Of a DNA stretch of 64,000 nucleotides, positions 46,939 to 59,328 are shown piece after piece (position 1 is the stretch's first letter; each line of letters opens with the position of its first letter). Made by a program: the position numbers and the translations under genes. The notes beneath the pieces were generated by a model. That model saw nothing but the letters and a program-made list of their open reading frames with translations. It was not told the DNA's origin and made no database searches. Origin of the DNA: Tethya wilhelma (taxonomy: Eukaryota; Porifera; Demospongiae; Tethyida; Tethyidae); contig CAXIPT010000006.1 in NCBI GenBank assembly GCA_964030475.1, forward strand, positions 553,416 through 617,415, in the 5' to 3' direction.

Positions 46939-47177
46939 AGCGTAATAATTTTATAATGACATCATAATTAGTGCCACCAGATTAGAAGTGGAGGGGAATT
47001 CCCAGGGATAGGGATTCCGGACGCCACAAAATTCCAGGCGGCCCTATGGCACGCCAAGTGTAACAAAAATCGCAGGGGTGCTNAGATACCGCTCTATTTC
47101 TCCCTATCTATTCAATGGTGCTATTTGTATATATCCCTAACATTGTTGTAACTGTAGTTTGAAGGTACTATTATTGT

Positions 47178-49175
47178 ATGGATCTATTTTTACCTGTAGA
47201 TATGCCTCGAAAGCCTAGGTTTCAGCACAGAAAAGATAGAGAGAGAAAAAAACGACTATCAAAAGCACCTCAGGCTGTCACACCAATGTCGTTGAACACC
47301 TTGCTCTCCCAACTCAAATTGCCAAGTAAATCATGGTGCAATCAATCTCCAGATGATTTGAGTAAGATTGTTCTGTGTAAACTCGCTAGATATGGGGAGT
47401 ACAGTGTAAGAGTTACGCACACTCTGTCCATCTCTTCTGATTTTTCATGTACCCTGATTGTCAATAAGCATACAGTAGATTTTCAATCTTGTACTGCTTT
47501 ACAACCATTTATTGGTTCTTTGAACATTGTGAAGCTACAAGAATTACTACTGCTTCTAGAAAAAATCTATATGTGTGTTGTGGACAACCAGATGATCATT
47601 ACGTTAGAATGATTATTGCTAAGAAGGGTAAAATACTATCTTCTGGTGGTAAAATAACTGCAAAGATAGACAGTGAGCCTGTTGTACTTAATGGATCAAA
47701 CCATCCGCAGACAGTACGGACTACTAGCTGTCAGATCTTAAGTAAGACTGTAAAGTGTGAATCATGTAGTACCTACCGAAATAATTTACGTGTAATGTAT
47801 CATAGATGGAATAAGCGACGATCTTTTGATCCACCCCATGGATCTTCAAGTGAATCTAGTGACAAATTCACGAACAACCGATATTTAAATACTCCCGAAA
47901 AACTAGCTAAACTATCTACACTGTCGAAACGAGCAACCATTGCTGAACAGCAGAATGTTAAGTTGCGTGAGAAAATCCGTAAACTCACTGAACAGCAAGG
48001 TGAACTTATGGACCCAAACCTCAGTGGAGATTTTGTACAGATTATGAATGAGTACCAAGATTCAATAAAGAAAACATATGCTGAGGGATCATTTGCACGG
48101 TTGTTCTGGGATGAGCAACTCAAAGCAGCTACAGCTAGTGATGCACGTCAAGTACGATGGCATCCTGTTATCATAAAATGGTGTTTGAATCTTAAACTCA
48201 TGTCAAGTTCTACATACCATGCTCTTAGGACATCTGGGTTTATTACTCTACCGTCAGAAAGGACTCTTAGGGACTATACCAACTATTTCGAGAACAGAAC
48301 AGGGTTTCAAGATGAAGTAAACTCACAATTGGTTGAAGAAATAGAAAAGCTAAACCTTAGTGAAGCACGAAAGTATGTTGGAATTCTGATAGATGAAATG
48401 AAAGTGAAAGAAGGACTAGTGTTTAATAAACATACCGGCCAGATAATAGGATTTACTGACTTAGGAGACATAAATCAACAATTATCACAACTTGAACAGG
48501 ATAGCGAACACCCTCCAGTTGCTAAACAAGTGCTTGTATTGATGGTTCGTGGTCTGTTCTTTAAGCTTACGTTTCCTTATGCACATTTTGGGACAACTGG
48601 AGTGACTGGAGAAGAACTTTTTCCAATTGTGTGGGAAGGAATTCGTCGCCTAGAAGCCAGTGGAATTAAAGTTATTTATGTGACTGCAGATGGTGCTAGT
48701 CCCAATAGAAAATTTTTCAGAATGCACCCCCCCTGTAACAGCTCTGTGAAACTAGCATACAAGGCAAGAAATCCTTACTCAGCAAGTAAAAGATGGGTAT
48801 ACTTTTTTGCTGATCCACCACACCTTATTAAAACTGTACGTAATTGCTGGTCCCACTCTGGATTTAATGGAACTAGACTAATGAAGGTATATCATATTAA
48901 AGATAATTTGAATTTTAACTTACAGTAACTGATGATTATATGTTTGGTGAAAAAATGCATGTATATATAGGTAAATGGAAGTTACATTTTATGGAAGCAT
49001 ATTGAAGACCTGTTATCAAAATTGTCTGCGATGAGTATAAATTCCAAAGGCCTCACCTTAGTGCCTAAGTTAAAAAGAGAACATGTAAAATTGACCAGTT
49101 TCTCTCGTATGCGAGTTGACTTGGCTGCACAAGTGAGTAACCCGGCCATCCTCCACCCCAACACACTTCCACACA

Positions 49176-49226
<51 letters not shown>

Positions 49227-49997
49227 ATTGAGCAAGTCTGCTCATGATGCATTAAAATACTTTAATGATCCAGATACTAAGGAAACTGAAAGATTTATCC
49301 TCATGTTTGACAAATTTTTTGATTGCATGAATGTCCGAAGCTTAGATGAATGGGTAAAACGGAAAAAGCCTGATCTCAAACCATACTCTACTACTGAGGA
49401 TCCAAGGCTAGAGGTTAGTAACTGTTATATAAAGTATGTATGATACTACTATAATAATTGGTTGTTTTCATTAGTGGTTGGAAAAGACATTCCTTAAGTA
49501 TCTCGATGATTGGGAAGCGTATGCTGATGGGCATGATGGATTAAGTGCTTCCGAGAAAAATAAGATGACTCTTAGTAGGGAAACAATTGAAGGATTAAGG
49601 ATTACTGGTATGTTGCGTCTGTATCAATGACATGCAGCTGTCTCAGTTTTTTCTATTTTCTACACATACAGTTCATTCATTTGTTGAGATGGTGAAATAT
49701 CTACTTGAGGGACACAATGAATTGTTTGTACTTAGTGAACGAATTTCACAGGATCCAATAGAGAACTATTTTGGCCAGCAGCGTGCAAGAGGAGGCAGAA
49801 ATGAGAACCCTTCAGTACAACAATGCATCCAAAATGCAGCTGCAATAAGACTCCAAAAATCTCAAGCATTGGATCCTGTACGTGGTAACTGTAGCCGCAA
49901 AAGGCGTTTGTTTGATGAAGATCAGCCTCCTATTGATGCTACTCCTCTGAAAAAGCGGAAACGAAGCAAGCCTAGTAAATTTAATGACAAAGATTAA
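47178..49997 (+). CDS. P-element-like transposase, one frameshift
   Basis: Exon 1 runs 47178-48887 and later exons start at about 48970, 49233, 49474 and 49671, all with GT-AG introns whose phases match. The protein has the P-element/THAP9 transposase features: an RNase H-like core with GILIDEM and VTADGASPNRKFF carrying aspartates, the AHFGTTGVTGEEL stretch, and the C-terminal DPIENYFGQQRARGGRNENPS carrying the acidic residue. The frame shifts at a six-A run (47560-47565), which lacks one base relative to the continuous frame. The N-terminus has no C2CH THAP motif; it starts basic (RKPRFQHRKDRERKK). One intron is mostly a (CA)n tract. An autonomous or recently dead element. Confidence 0.82.
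49184..49224. repeat. (CA)n tract filling a transposase intron
   Basis: The intron between GTGAGT at about 49134 and the acceptor before 49233 is made largely of CA dinucleotides. Confidence 0.9.
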
Positions 49998-50067
49998 TAC
50001 ACGTATGTTTTTTATTGTTATCTCTGACATTGAAAATTAGTTTTGTGTACAATATAAGTTTATGCTT

Positions 50068-51051
50068 CTATGTTCCACCACTGATTGACTTGCGGAGTCC
50101 CGTTGACTTCTGTGTGTTCTTTTTTTGTTTAGATTTATATACTTCCATCCAAGTAGCTGTTATAGCATAGCCTCGTATAGTGACCCATAATTTAATAATC
50201 TCTTTGAGCAAGACCTCTGAGTCTTCTGGAGATGATATATCTTGAGACAGCAGAGTCCAGTGGAACATCACATCTTCATTTTGCAGTACCATAAGATGAA
50301 CATTCTGTTGAAATGAGTCTTTGCTAGAGTCAGTCTTAGCAAGATGTCTAGGAAGGAGTTCTCTAACACATTTTTCTATGCATGCAAACAAAGTAAAGGC
50401 TTCGTCATTAATTGGGTACAATCCACCACGATTGACTATTTCAATCCATTTTCTGGTATACTCTAGCACATCACCCCCTTCTCCCTCCACAGCCATTTCT
50501 CCAAGACACGTAACATACTGCAAAGCAACATCTGATGAATTTTTCTCATATGTCCTGAGTAGAGAACGTGCAACATACCCACCGACATACCTAACGACAT
50601 TTAGCTCATCTGCTGTCAAAGGATTTTGTGTATCAACACTATTTGCCTTAGAGCAACACTCAGATAAATACTCCTTCATACACATTTCATACACTTCTTC
50701 AAACAGTGACTGTTTTAGAACTTCATCACGGCTGTCTAGGCCAGCCACTCCGCTTAGTGATGAAACAAAATCAGCCCACAAACTATTCAAATCATCCTTG
50801 AATCTCAGTACATGAAATAAACTCCACATTTTTTGCTTCTTAGAGGCTGTGGCTCTACATTTCTGTGTTGCCTGCTTGATGCTGGTCTCAAACCTTTCCA
50901 CAAGAGCAACACTGAAAGCCTGGAACTGCTCTTGATTACTACCACTGCCCATTAGAAGTATCTTGTATTTCTCATGTATGCTGACTGCCTTAGAAGGGGT
51001 CTTCTGACTCAAGGCAGTGATGACAGTGTAGAGAAACTCACTCTTAGCCAT
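50068..51051 (-). CDS. Convergent companion protein of the P-like element
   Basis: An uninterrupted 327-residue ORF on the opposite strand, ending 70 bases from the transposase stop. The sequence has a conserved-looking core LNVVRYVGGYVARSLLRTYE, a cysteine-containing ECCSKAN stretch and LYPINDEAFTLFACIEKC, mostly helical and basic/acidic, without signal peptide or membrane segment. I do not recognise a characterised domain. Its position suggests it is carried by the same transposon as an accessory protein. It could instead be an unrelated host gene; a shared set of element ends was not found. Confidence 0.6.
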   Translation of the reverse strand: MAKSEFLYTVITALSQKTPSKAVSIHEKYKILLMGSGSNQEQFQAFSVALVERFETSIKQATQKCRATASKKQKMWSLFHVLRFKDDLNSLWADFVSSLSGVAGLDSRDEVLKQSLFEEVYEMCMKEYLSECCSKANSVDTQNPLTADELNVVRYVGGYVARSLLRTYEKNSSDVALQYVTCLGEMAVEGEGGDVLEYTRKWIEIVNRGGLYPINDEAFTLFACIEKCVRELLPRHLAKTDSSKDSFQQNVHLMVLQNEDVMFHWTLLSQDISSPEDSEVLLKEIIKLWVTIRGYAITATWMEVYKSKQKKNTQKSTGLRKSISGGT

Positions 51052-51204
51052 TTTCAGAATTCCCGCGTTTTCCTGCTAAGAACAGCTGCTGCTTTTGCAT
51101 GATGTAATCCGTAACGCGCCTGTTTTTTACCACGCCCCTCGTTTCCAATCCCTCCCCCCTCCTTTATCTATGATTGCACCCGCTCTATGGCGGCGGGAGA
51201 AGGT

Positions 51205-51575
51205 ACTTTTCACCTTGTATACGTATCTAGCGACTCAAAAAACCAATGGTAAAAGCGATAGAAGACAAAGAAACCAAGCTTGTTCGTAAAAGTGAATGTT
51301 CTTTGAGATGTGGCGTGAGAAGATAGAAAAAGAAGAAAAAGATGGACTGAGAAAATTGGAGATTTGGCATACTTTAGTTTGGTTACTTTAGCGATGGTTT
51401 TAGGCCATATTTTTGGGCTCATTAGAAAGAGAAAGGGCTAAATAGTAGCTTAAGAAGCCTTTTAGAGCCAAGTACTCTGTTTTTGCAGAGTTATTCGCGT
51501 GAATATTCGTATTGCGCCAATAGGCCATCTGTCAGTGCCATTCCTATGTACCCAGTACTATCGTAGTGGGAATAA
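51205..51575. repeat. Dispersed repeat, copy B
   Basis: Same ordered blocks as copy A at 30190-30730 (for example gcagagttattcgcgtgaat and gtacccagtact). Confidence 0.7.
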
Positions 51576-52453
51576 GACGTACATCATAGGTTACGAGTGT
51601 TTCAGATAATGATAGTAACCATTATCAGTTACAACATCTACACAAATATTAAATACCCCCCAAAAATAGTAATGTCATGTATAAAAGAGCTTTCAGTAGT
51701 ACACGTACACACCTAGCCTCATTCCCAGGCTCCTCCCAGCTCTTCAAGTTACACGTTGAAAAGCTTGGTATATGACGGCACGTGAATGACATCAGAAGCG
51801 CATAGTAAATTTGAGCATTTCCATGGATTCTCCTGGCAAGCAGCGGTAAAAATGGCTATATAAAAGTACAGTCCACCATGCATGGTCCAAACTCTGATAT
51901 TTACAAGGCATTCGAAGACAGCAATGAAGACGGCAATAGCATAAAGTAGCTATGCTCTGATTTTAAACACTGAACGGTGTATTCGAGTCTATCGTAAGTT
52001 GTCTGACAAATTTTCACAGTCTTAGCTAGATCAGCAGCTGTTACTTGGAAAGTTGAAAATTATGGCGAAAACCATGTTGAGCTGTATTGGCAATGGCTAG
52101 CAATTTCCCACAAGTAGCCTCGTTAGCGTGATGAGCTCCACAGCTTTGTCCAAGGGCTTGCTTTGGCTAGAATTTCTCTCGATCTCTGAGCAAACAGAAG
52201 CGACACTGATTTTTCAGTTTGTCTACGTCACAACTATGATACTGTTTGACGTCGACCACTGTTCTACCTCACAATGTGACATGCTGTTATATACCAGGCC
52301 CTTCCGATTCTTAGTGTGTAACACCAAAAGAGGGCATACTTGCATGCCAACCTCAATTGACTATTACTTCTGCAGGACACTTTTATAAATTTTGCAAGAC
52401 ATATGCAGGACAACAATACTATTCTTAATATATACATTATAGCACAATCTTGC

Positions 52454-53066
52454 TAGCCTCGTACCCAGGCTCTCCTCTTTGACCTTTCACTCACGGAAAG
52501 GAAGGGGAGAGCCTGGGATCTCACGTCACGCATGTGAACCCTAAATAAATGAGCGTGGGCGAAATCAACCACAATCTACATGCTGATCTAGATTTTTCCC
52601 TCAAGTTTAGCGGCAAAGAAACAGAGCTGGTACTTTTTGTTAGTGCTCAGCTACAGCAGTCTAATTTTGCCTGCTAGCTTCTATTTAGTATCTAAATGCC
52701 GCTTCGTAGCTAACAGCGTGCTAATAGTGCATTATTTCGAGTGAGATACAGTTCAATCGACTAGTCATGCAAAACAAAGATGCAGGTACGTTCTGTCATA
52801 TAACTTACTCAAGAAAAGTGTCTTGTTGTTATATATGGTAACTCTCTTAGCCCAAAGACTTAGCGTTTTGTTTCAGTATTGCTAAATTCTGAACTGAAAT
52901 AAAAATACGGCGACCTTTAGATGGAAAATGTGTGGGCAGTCTGATTCCCCGACGTGATATGCCCACGCTCAATTATCTGTGTTCTACTAGCGTTCTCCCA
53001 GGCTCTCTAGCTCTCTTTCCTTACCGTTAGTGTAAGGTCAAAGGAGAGAGCCTGGGTACGAGGCTA
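52454..53066. mobile_element. TAGCCTCG-family inverted-repeat element
   Basis: 33-base ends, tagcctcgtacccaggctct onward at the left, are matched by the reverse complement at the right with two differences. The flanks are caatcttgc and cattcttgc, a 9-base target duplication with one mismatch. No transposase ORF, so a non-autonomous element; 9-base duplications are usual for Mutator-like elements. Confidence 0.8.
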
Positions 53067-53128
53067 CATTCTTGCTACCTTTGTCAGGATCCCAGACCAT
53101 ATACTCTGCTATCTATGTTAAAATATAA

Positions 53129-53275
53129 ACTCGCTCAGGCACGCCCCTCATGCTCGCCCTCCAATATCAATCTACGCTATATGACTCGCTCAGGCACGCC
53201 CCTCATGCTCGCCCTCCAATATCAATCTACGCTATATGACTCGCTCAGGCTCGCCCCTCATGCTCACTCTCCAAA
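53129..53275. repeat. 55-bp tandem repeat, about 2.7 units
   Basis: Units beginning actcgctcaggc start at 53129, 53184 and 53239; the third is truncated and diverged. Confidence 0.85.
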
Positions 53276-53467
53276 ACTTCAACTGTATGGCCTTATGGGT
53301 GTGGCCTCAAAGCTTAGTGCTCGAAGAGGCTGAAAAGCTTCATATCTCAGTAAGTATACAAACTTTCGTTTAATTCTTTGTGTATTTTTTTTTAGATAAT
53401 CTCGATTATTTTACCTTGGTATGCCGCTTTTGAAGACTGGAGCTGTTGTTCTTGAGATATAGTTGGA

Positions 53468-53498
<31 letters not shown>

Positions 53499-54987
53499 AA
53501 ACGATTACCGTAACCCTAGCGCACCAAGGGTTAATAACTTCCATGTGGCACTCTGAGCCCATGCAATAAGTAATACATGAATATTGTTGCATGAAGCCAC
53601 CTAACATCAAAGGTGCCTGTGTGCCATATGGCATGGGAATTGATGTCAATTTGGACTCATTTGTTGAAAAACCAGTAAGAGAACGACCATGTGGCTACTA
53701 GCTGTGCCCGAAAAATGTTTCTTTGTTGCCAAAAAACTTTCTATGTTGCCCGAAAACTTGTCAATTTGTGTCAGAAGGTTAGTATATATCTGTTTTCGTT
53801 TCAAGGTGAGTCTTTTGGTGGATCATCTAGACAGAACTTAGTTCGCTAGCCATTGTAGCTACATAACTCAACGTTTCTTTATGCAACAAAAACTACGGCT
53901 CTCGGGCACTACGTCACTACTGTGCCCGTTACCAGAAATGACGGGACACGGACTTAACTTTTCTCCGTATACTAAAAAAATTGCTCCGTGTCACGTTCCA
54001 TTGAAAATGTATTGAAAATTTCTATTCGTGTTCTTCCTGAGCAAGCACCAATAGCCAGCACGCTTCCCACCCTCTCAATTCTTTAATCATAGTCACAACA
54101 AACTATACTCGCTGAAAACTGACGGCTACCAGAGGTACTGATTTTTATAAACGGCGATCTTGTTTTGACACGCTCTCCTAATAGGCTGCCATACAAAACT
54201 GTTCAAAACTGCCAGACCAGCTGTCTTCAAATTTCAATATTTCAGAACTGCAAATTGCTGGACCACCTCCCACTTCGGAATTAGAGAGAACTAAGATAGC
54301 TATTTATGGATACATCCACTGTATTACGTAGGGAAGTGTCCCTATTTTTAAAATATGCTGCCAAAATAGATAAAAATTACACTTTTTGCATATTTAAATA
54401 GAAATGACATCATCACAATTGCAAAAGTGCTGAATCAGCAAAATCGCTAAAATACCAGATGGAGTCTATTCTTCGCTAGCTAGCGATGAGTTTCATAGTT
54501 GATTCTTGCTTAGTAGCCCTTTCTTTCATCCATTCAAGTGAGAGAAGTGGAAGCTGATCCTTGTAAGTCGCTTTTACGCAAAACTAATCAGTATTCATAA
54601 AATTAGCATATTCAAATTTTTAGTTGTAGTGGGCGTTGTATTGATGTCCAGTGTTGTATGGAGTATTTCTGGTAACGCCAATAACTTTCGTGTAGCACTC
54701 AAGCCCATGCAATAAGTAATACGTAGTATAGTAAAAAACACAAGTGGACATAGGATATTAAGGCAATCGGAGCATGGTATGGTTGAGGTGACCTATGAAT
54801 AGCTATAAGATCTGATAAAGGTGTCTGTCTTGCCATTAAATTCTCAAACTTTGTTATGTGCATGTGATATAATATCACCAGAGAATAGGAAGCATGCCAC
54901 ACTATTTCGATTTTTTTTAATGGCCAAATGCACCAAACAACAACTAAAGACATTAGAGAGTGCAAAATTTTACAGCAATTTACTTGC

Positions 54988-57900
54988 CTATTTACCTTGA
55001 TGTCGTTGTATATCTTCTCTCAGTTGAGATGCAGTCGCTCCTAATCCAGCCTTAGAGAGAGCACTCTCCAACAGACTCAGTGATGCCCCACCCACTCCAG
55101 TAGATTGACTGTAGTCTCCCTTGAGGAACTTCTCTAGCAGGGTATTCATGTAACTCACTGGAGATGTTTGAAATAGCAATGGAGAAGATCTTATGTTGGC
55201 CAGCTCTCCTGGTAGGAAGCCCAGCTGTATACCAATCTCATACCACTGAACTGCATGTAGTTGGAGGATATCACACAACACAGTATAGTGGCTCTCAATT
55301 GTCAGTGGAAAACCTGTATACCAATTGGAATGGACCGAATTCATAATTATTATTCTAAATAACACACACGTACCACCGCACGCTATGGCAGGAAACAGTT
55401 TCTGGGTCAAACATTTGCACAGGGGTTTTCATTAATTTTATGCATGTTTAGGACAAGTTTCTAGCAGCTGTTAGCCTCGATCCCATGCAGGCCCCTCCCT
55501 TTAGCTTTTTTTGCAAAAAAGCACAGCAGAGGGCCTGGTCGCCAATCTCACGTGAGTGACGTAAAGGATAGACATCGGTAGACAGGTAAAAAATTGCGCC
55601 CACGCAAAAATTCATGGTGACGTTGCGAGCGCTCACGTGTAATAGCTTTGTATGACTTTTACTCAAGATTTTTGCAGCAGAAAATACAGCCAGCAGAACA
55701 AAGACCAGGTATATTTCTCTAATATTACTTGTATTAGCTGAATTCATAGTCTACGGATAAAAAAGTAACTCAAAAGCCTAGGCAAGAGGCCTCGAGGCTT
55801 GTAGCTATCGTGACAGCCCAAGCACGTTTTACTAGCCTATAAAATTGAACTACTGCTAAATACAACAAGCCTCCTAGTTAACTACTTTCTTTTTTCACTT
55901 ACCTGACCCTCCTATCTCGATCTCACAGACTGTAAAATTCTTTTGAAAGCTGTTGGCAAAAACCCGGGAAAGAGCGCGCTCTCAACCATACGTTGTAATC
56001 GCCAATGACGTATGTCACGTGAGATTGGCGACCAGGCTCCCCCCTTTCCTTTCCGTACTATCTGAGAGGGGGGAGCCTGGGAACGAGGCTAAGCAGCTGT
56101 ATCAAATTGTGAACTGATTTTGCCAGGTTGAACAGTCAGAAGAACTTCAAAGTAAGTGGGAAACCAGAATTCAGTTCAGATTTTGGGAGTTGTAGTGATC
56201 CAGTTGGAGCATTTTGAAAGGTCCGTTGTACCAGCATGTAGTCAGCACTTTGCACAGCCTATTCTACTTGCAACGTAGACTAAACCTTGAAGCTAACTAT
56301 TGGGTAGTATACCACAAAGACACATAAAGGTACACAAAGACTTCTAGAAGAAGTAGTAAAAATTTTATAAAAATTAGAAGTGTAGGAATGGACAGTGCGG
56401 TAAAAAGCAATGAAACAAGGCAAGTCTCTGAATTTAGGCACACGACTACTTCATTTGATGAGTCAATTCAGTGGCAAGTTCGAATTCCATCATTCAATGA
56501 TTATTATCAGTCATTTGGCTCCGCATGCATGAGTCAATGCAGCAAGCAATCACTTGACTAATTTAAATAAAGTACAAGCATGACAGTAAGGAATGATAGT
56601 TGGGTACAAAAAATGAAGTAGTCATGTGCCGAAATTCAGAGACTTGCCTTGTTTCATTGCTTTTTACCGCACTGCCCATTCCTACACTTCTCATTTTTAT
56701 AAAATTTTTACTACTTGTTCATTCACTTTTTAAACACTAAGGTGCTAAATTGCATGGAGACAATCACACAGCAGAGACTAGTGTCTCTACAAAAAGCAGA
56801 CGTGTACTACAAACCGTCAATATTTTCGGCCATAGGGTAAGCCAAAATAGCTACAAAACTAATGGATATATTTTTACACTTGTATATATAGCTTCGCCTC
56901 TGAGCGTCTGCAGTTTTAAAAGAGCTTGTTTTCAACTATTCTTTGCATCACTCAAATTTAGAATATACGGTATGCACGCGGAAATATAGGCAGTGCTCAA
57001 TTTTGCAAGACCTTGTTGAGCCTATAAGGACTGGGAAAAAAGAGTTATTAAGATCAAGCAGTGCTCTTACACTGTGAGGCTATCAAAAGACTGGAAAAAC
57101 TTGTGAAGAGAAACCTTTTCTGACTGCCAACCCACTGACAATCACGATCGTCACGATCATGATCACGGGAGGTATATAGCTAAGTTTTTGTCACAGTCTT
57201 CTTCTGTGTAAGCTTAAACTTGCTAGGTAGATGCAGGGATAGTTAGGCTGTGCAGCAATGGCATCACTTTCAATAGTTAGGCTACCATTGGCAAGCTCAA
57301 AAAAAAAAAGCCTTACATAGATGAAAGGCAAAATTTTCTCCACAGCCTTTCTGCAGGTAAGCTTGATGTTGTGTAAGCAATAAGCCAGCAATAAGGTAAT
57401 AGCCTGAAAGAAGCAAGTAAATTCTTGAGCTATCTTTGTAAATAAACAAGAAAAAGGCGTAGCTGCTTAGCATTATTGTGATAGGTGTGTTTTGTATTGT
57501 GTGCATCACCTATATACATTACATAATTGTGTCACTTCCGGTAGTGTAGGCGAATTGATACGTAGGTGAAATGATTGTCGGTGAAACGTTACGAAACCAT
57601 TTTGAAGTAAGTATGCAGCCAGTCATGTACTTCAATGTAGCCATCTTCTTGTAGAGTTCAAAGCATGTGGCATTATTATGCGCATGCGCATTAGCCTCCT
57701 CCACTTAATTAATGTAGTGCATATAGCTGCTACTCGAGCTTTTTGTAAGGACTTACCATGCAGTCTCTAATAGTTCCACACTGTAGTGTCGAAAAAAGTG
57801 AATGAACAAGTACTAGTAAAAATTTCAAAAAAATAAGTAGTGTAGGAATGGGCAGTGCGGTAAAAAGTATTGGAACAAGGCATGGTCTCAATTTCGGCAC

Positions 57901-59328
57901 ATGACTACTTCATTTTTATGCCCAACTCTTGGCCGGCAGTCCAGTTTAAATTATATCCATTCCTACACTACTTATTTTTTTGACATTTTTACTACTTGTA
58001 ATAATTAAATCATTGCTATACATGTATTTGCAGATTAATAATAGGATTATATATTTTTCAAAATGTTATACAGGGGTGGCTATAGAAACCCATTTCACCC
58101 CCCCCCCCGGATCAGCCCTGCATATACCCACAGTACACGGAGAAAATGTTGATTAGGCAGAAAAAGATCACTGACTCAGCTGACCCTGAGTAAAAGGAGA
58201 ACCTTTTCAACTAAACTCGGTTTGAAAGAAAGTTTTTTTCGACTGTACTTGGAAAACTTGCTCGATTTTTTTATGTGTTGAAAATACCAGCCGAGCTACT
58301 TGAAAACTGGACTACTAGAAAGCCTTTTTAACAGAAAACAGTGGCTTAAACTCTCTAAAAGCTTCGCTTTCCTGAGCAAAATAGGCTAGAAGTCTCTCTT
58401 CAACTCAGTATTCTTTCTTTCTTTACTTCCTGGGTGATATCAATATCACCCTGACCACTTCCTGGATGATATCTAGTCTGGACACCAGACCCTTTCTTGC
58501 TAGGTTTTAGGGGGTGGGGAATAGGCGGGGGGAAAAAAGGAAAGAAAGGGTCTGGCAAATAACCTAGTAGTAGCAAGGATCACGTCCAAAATCGAGACGT
58601 GCCGCATAATGATATTCATGGGCCTTATCAAGGGCATTATGGTTGTTACTCCACAGCTACATATGCATGGCTTCTGCTGCTGCAGCAATAGCTAGTACTT
58701 CGTGGTTTGCAAATTATGAATATCGTTTATAAGGCCATTATGCGGGCACATCTCGATTTTGGACGTGGATCCGTGCGACAACTATACGTTATTTGCCAGA
58801 CCCTTCTAGCAAGAAAGGAAGGGTCTGGTGCCAAGACTAGGTGATATCAGTATCACCCTAGTCTACTAGAAATACTGAGTAGACCACAATGCTTTGATGT
58901 GTGACCGCAATGAGTAACATGACATGATAAGTAGGTTTAATACCCATGCTCGAGCATAGCATAAAGACTGTAAACTTATTGCCATACCTAGTTTATGCTT
59001 GGCAGCCATCATCAATTTTTTGGCTATCCTTTGGTGGTTTTCACCGCGGCTACTACTGAATTCCCGCTGACTTTGAGCTGGTGGAGTAGTAGTTGAGATG
59101 GACGACTTGTAGCTGTATTAAAAAAATGATAAATTTAACAGATTCTGAATTAATGTCCAATAATTATTGTTTCGCAATGATACACTGAACTAGTATAGAA
59201 TTATGTTGAATATTAAAAGATCTTAAAATTTGGGAAATTAGTTGATTACCTTGTTTTTTCGAGTTCTCTCCTCCGCCTCTCGCTGGTGGTGTAGCTTGAC
59301 TGGTCTTTCCAGAGTCGGCTTGGTTGAG
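54988..59328 (-). CDS. Death-domain protein, 5' incomplete
   Basis: Exons 59328-59250 (79 nt), 59112-58988 (125 nt) and 55313 to the stop at 54988 fit together in phases 1, 2 and 1. The first two are linker (SERRRRELEK, TTPPAQSQREF, RIAKKLMMAAKHK). The last is a Death-domain-like module: LQLHAVQWYEIGIQLGF, LANIR, a TLLEKFL stretch, LLESALSKAGL and ASQLRED, corresponding to helices with W, LG, and the final hydrophobic helix. It ends two codons after a potential GTAAAT donor (HQGK stop), so it may end there or continue. No kinase follows, so it looks like an adaptor. The start is not found. Transposons fill its introns. Confidence 0.6.
55472..56091. mobile_element. TAGCCTCG-family element with 9-base target duplication
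   Basis: Begins tagcctcg and ends cgaggcta. The flanking sequence AGCAGCTGT is repeated exactly on both sides (55463-55471 and 56092-56100). It sits in the intron of the Death-domain gene and contains a second, inner inverted pair (gagattggcgaccaggctcc at about 56023 against ctggtcgccaatctc near 55537). Confidence 0.88.
56345..56720. mobile_element. Fold-back MITE, AGTAGTAAAA family, copy 1
   Basis: The left arm contains gtaggaatggacagtgcggt and gaaacaaggcaagtctctga; the right arm is its reverse complement (tcagagacttgccttgtttc, accgcactgcccattcctac). Arms are about 110 bases, the centre about 150. Confidence 0.85.
57800..58000. mobile_element. Fold-back MITE, AGTAGTAAAA family, copy 2
   Basis: Same left arm as copy 1 (gtaggaatgggcagtgcggt); the right arm is shortened to atccattcctacactactta and the end. 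Confidence 0.8.
58430..58860. mobile_element. Inverted-repeat element
   Basis: gatatctagtctggacaccagaccctttc on the left is mirrored on the right (gaagggtctggtgccaagactaggtgatatc), and inner arms repeat cgtccaaaatcgagacgtgc against cacatctcgattttggacg. No ORF; intronic to the Death-domain gene. Confidence 0.75.

Larger units (their letters stand above)
51576..54987. other. Transposon-rich, gene-free interval
   Basis: Contains the TAGCCTCG element (52454-53066), the 55-bp tandem repeat (53129-53275), a short (CA)n tract near 53470-53494, and near-duplicate phrases containing cccatgcaataagtaata (53560 and 54705). No gene is supported. Confidence 0.5.

Noticed and set aside
46939..51600. Terminal inverted repeats for the P-like element
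   Set aside because: Comparison of both flanks by eye found only a short same-orientation match (ccgctctat), not inverted ends.
53129..53275. CRISPR-like array
   Set aside because: Direct tandem repeats without spacers in a eukaryotic sequence; the same applies to the 48-bp repeat at 60341.
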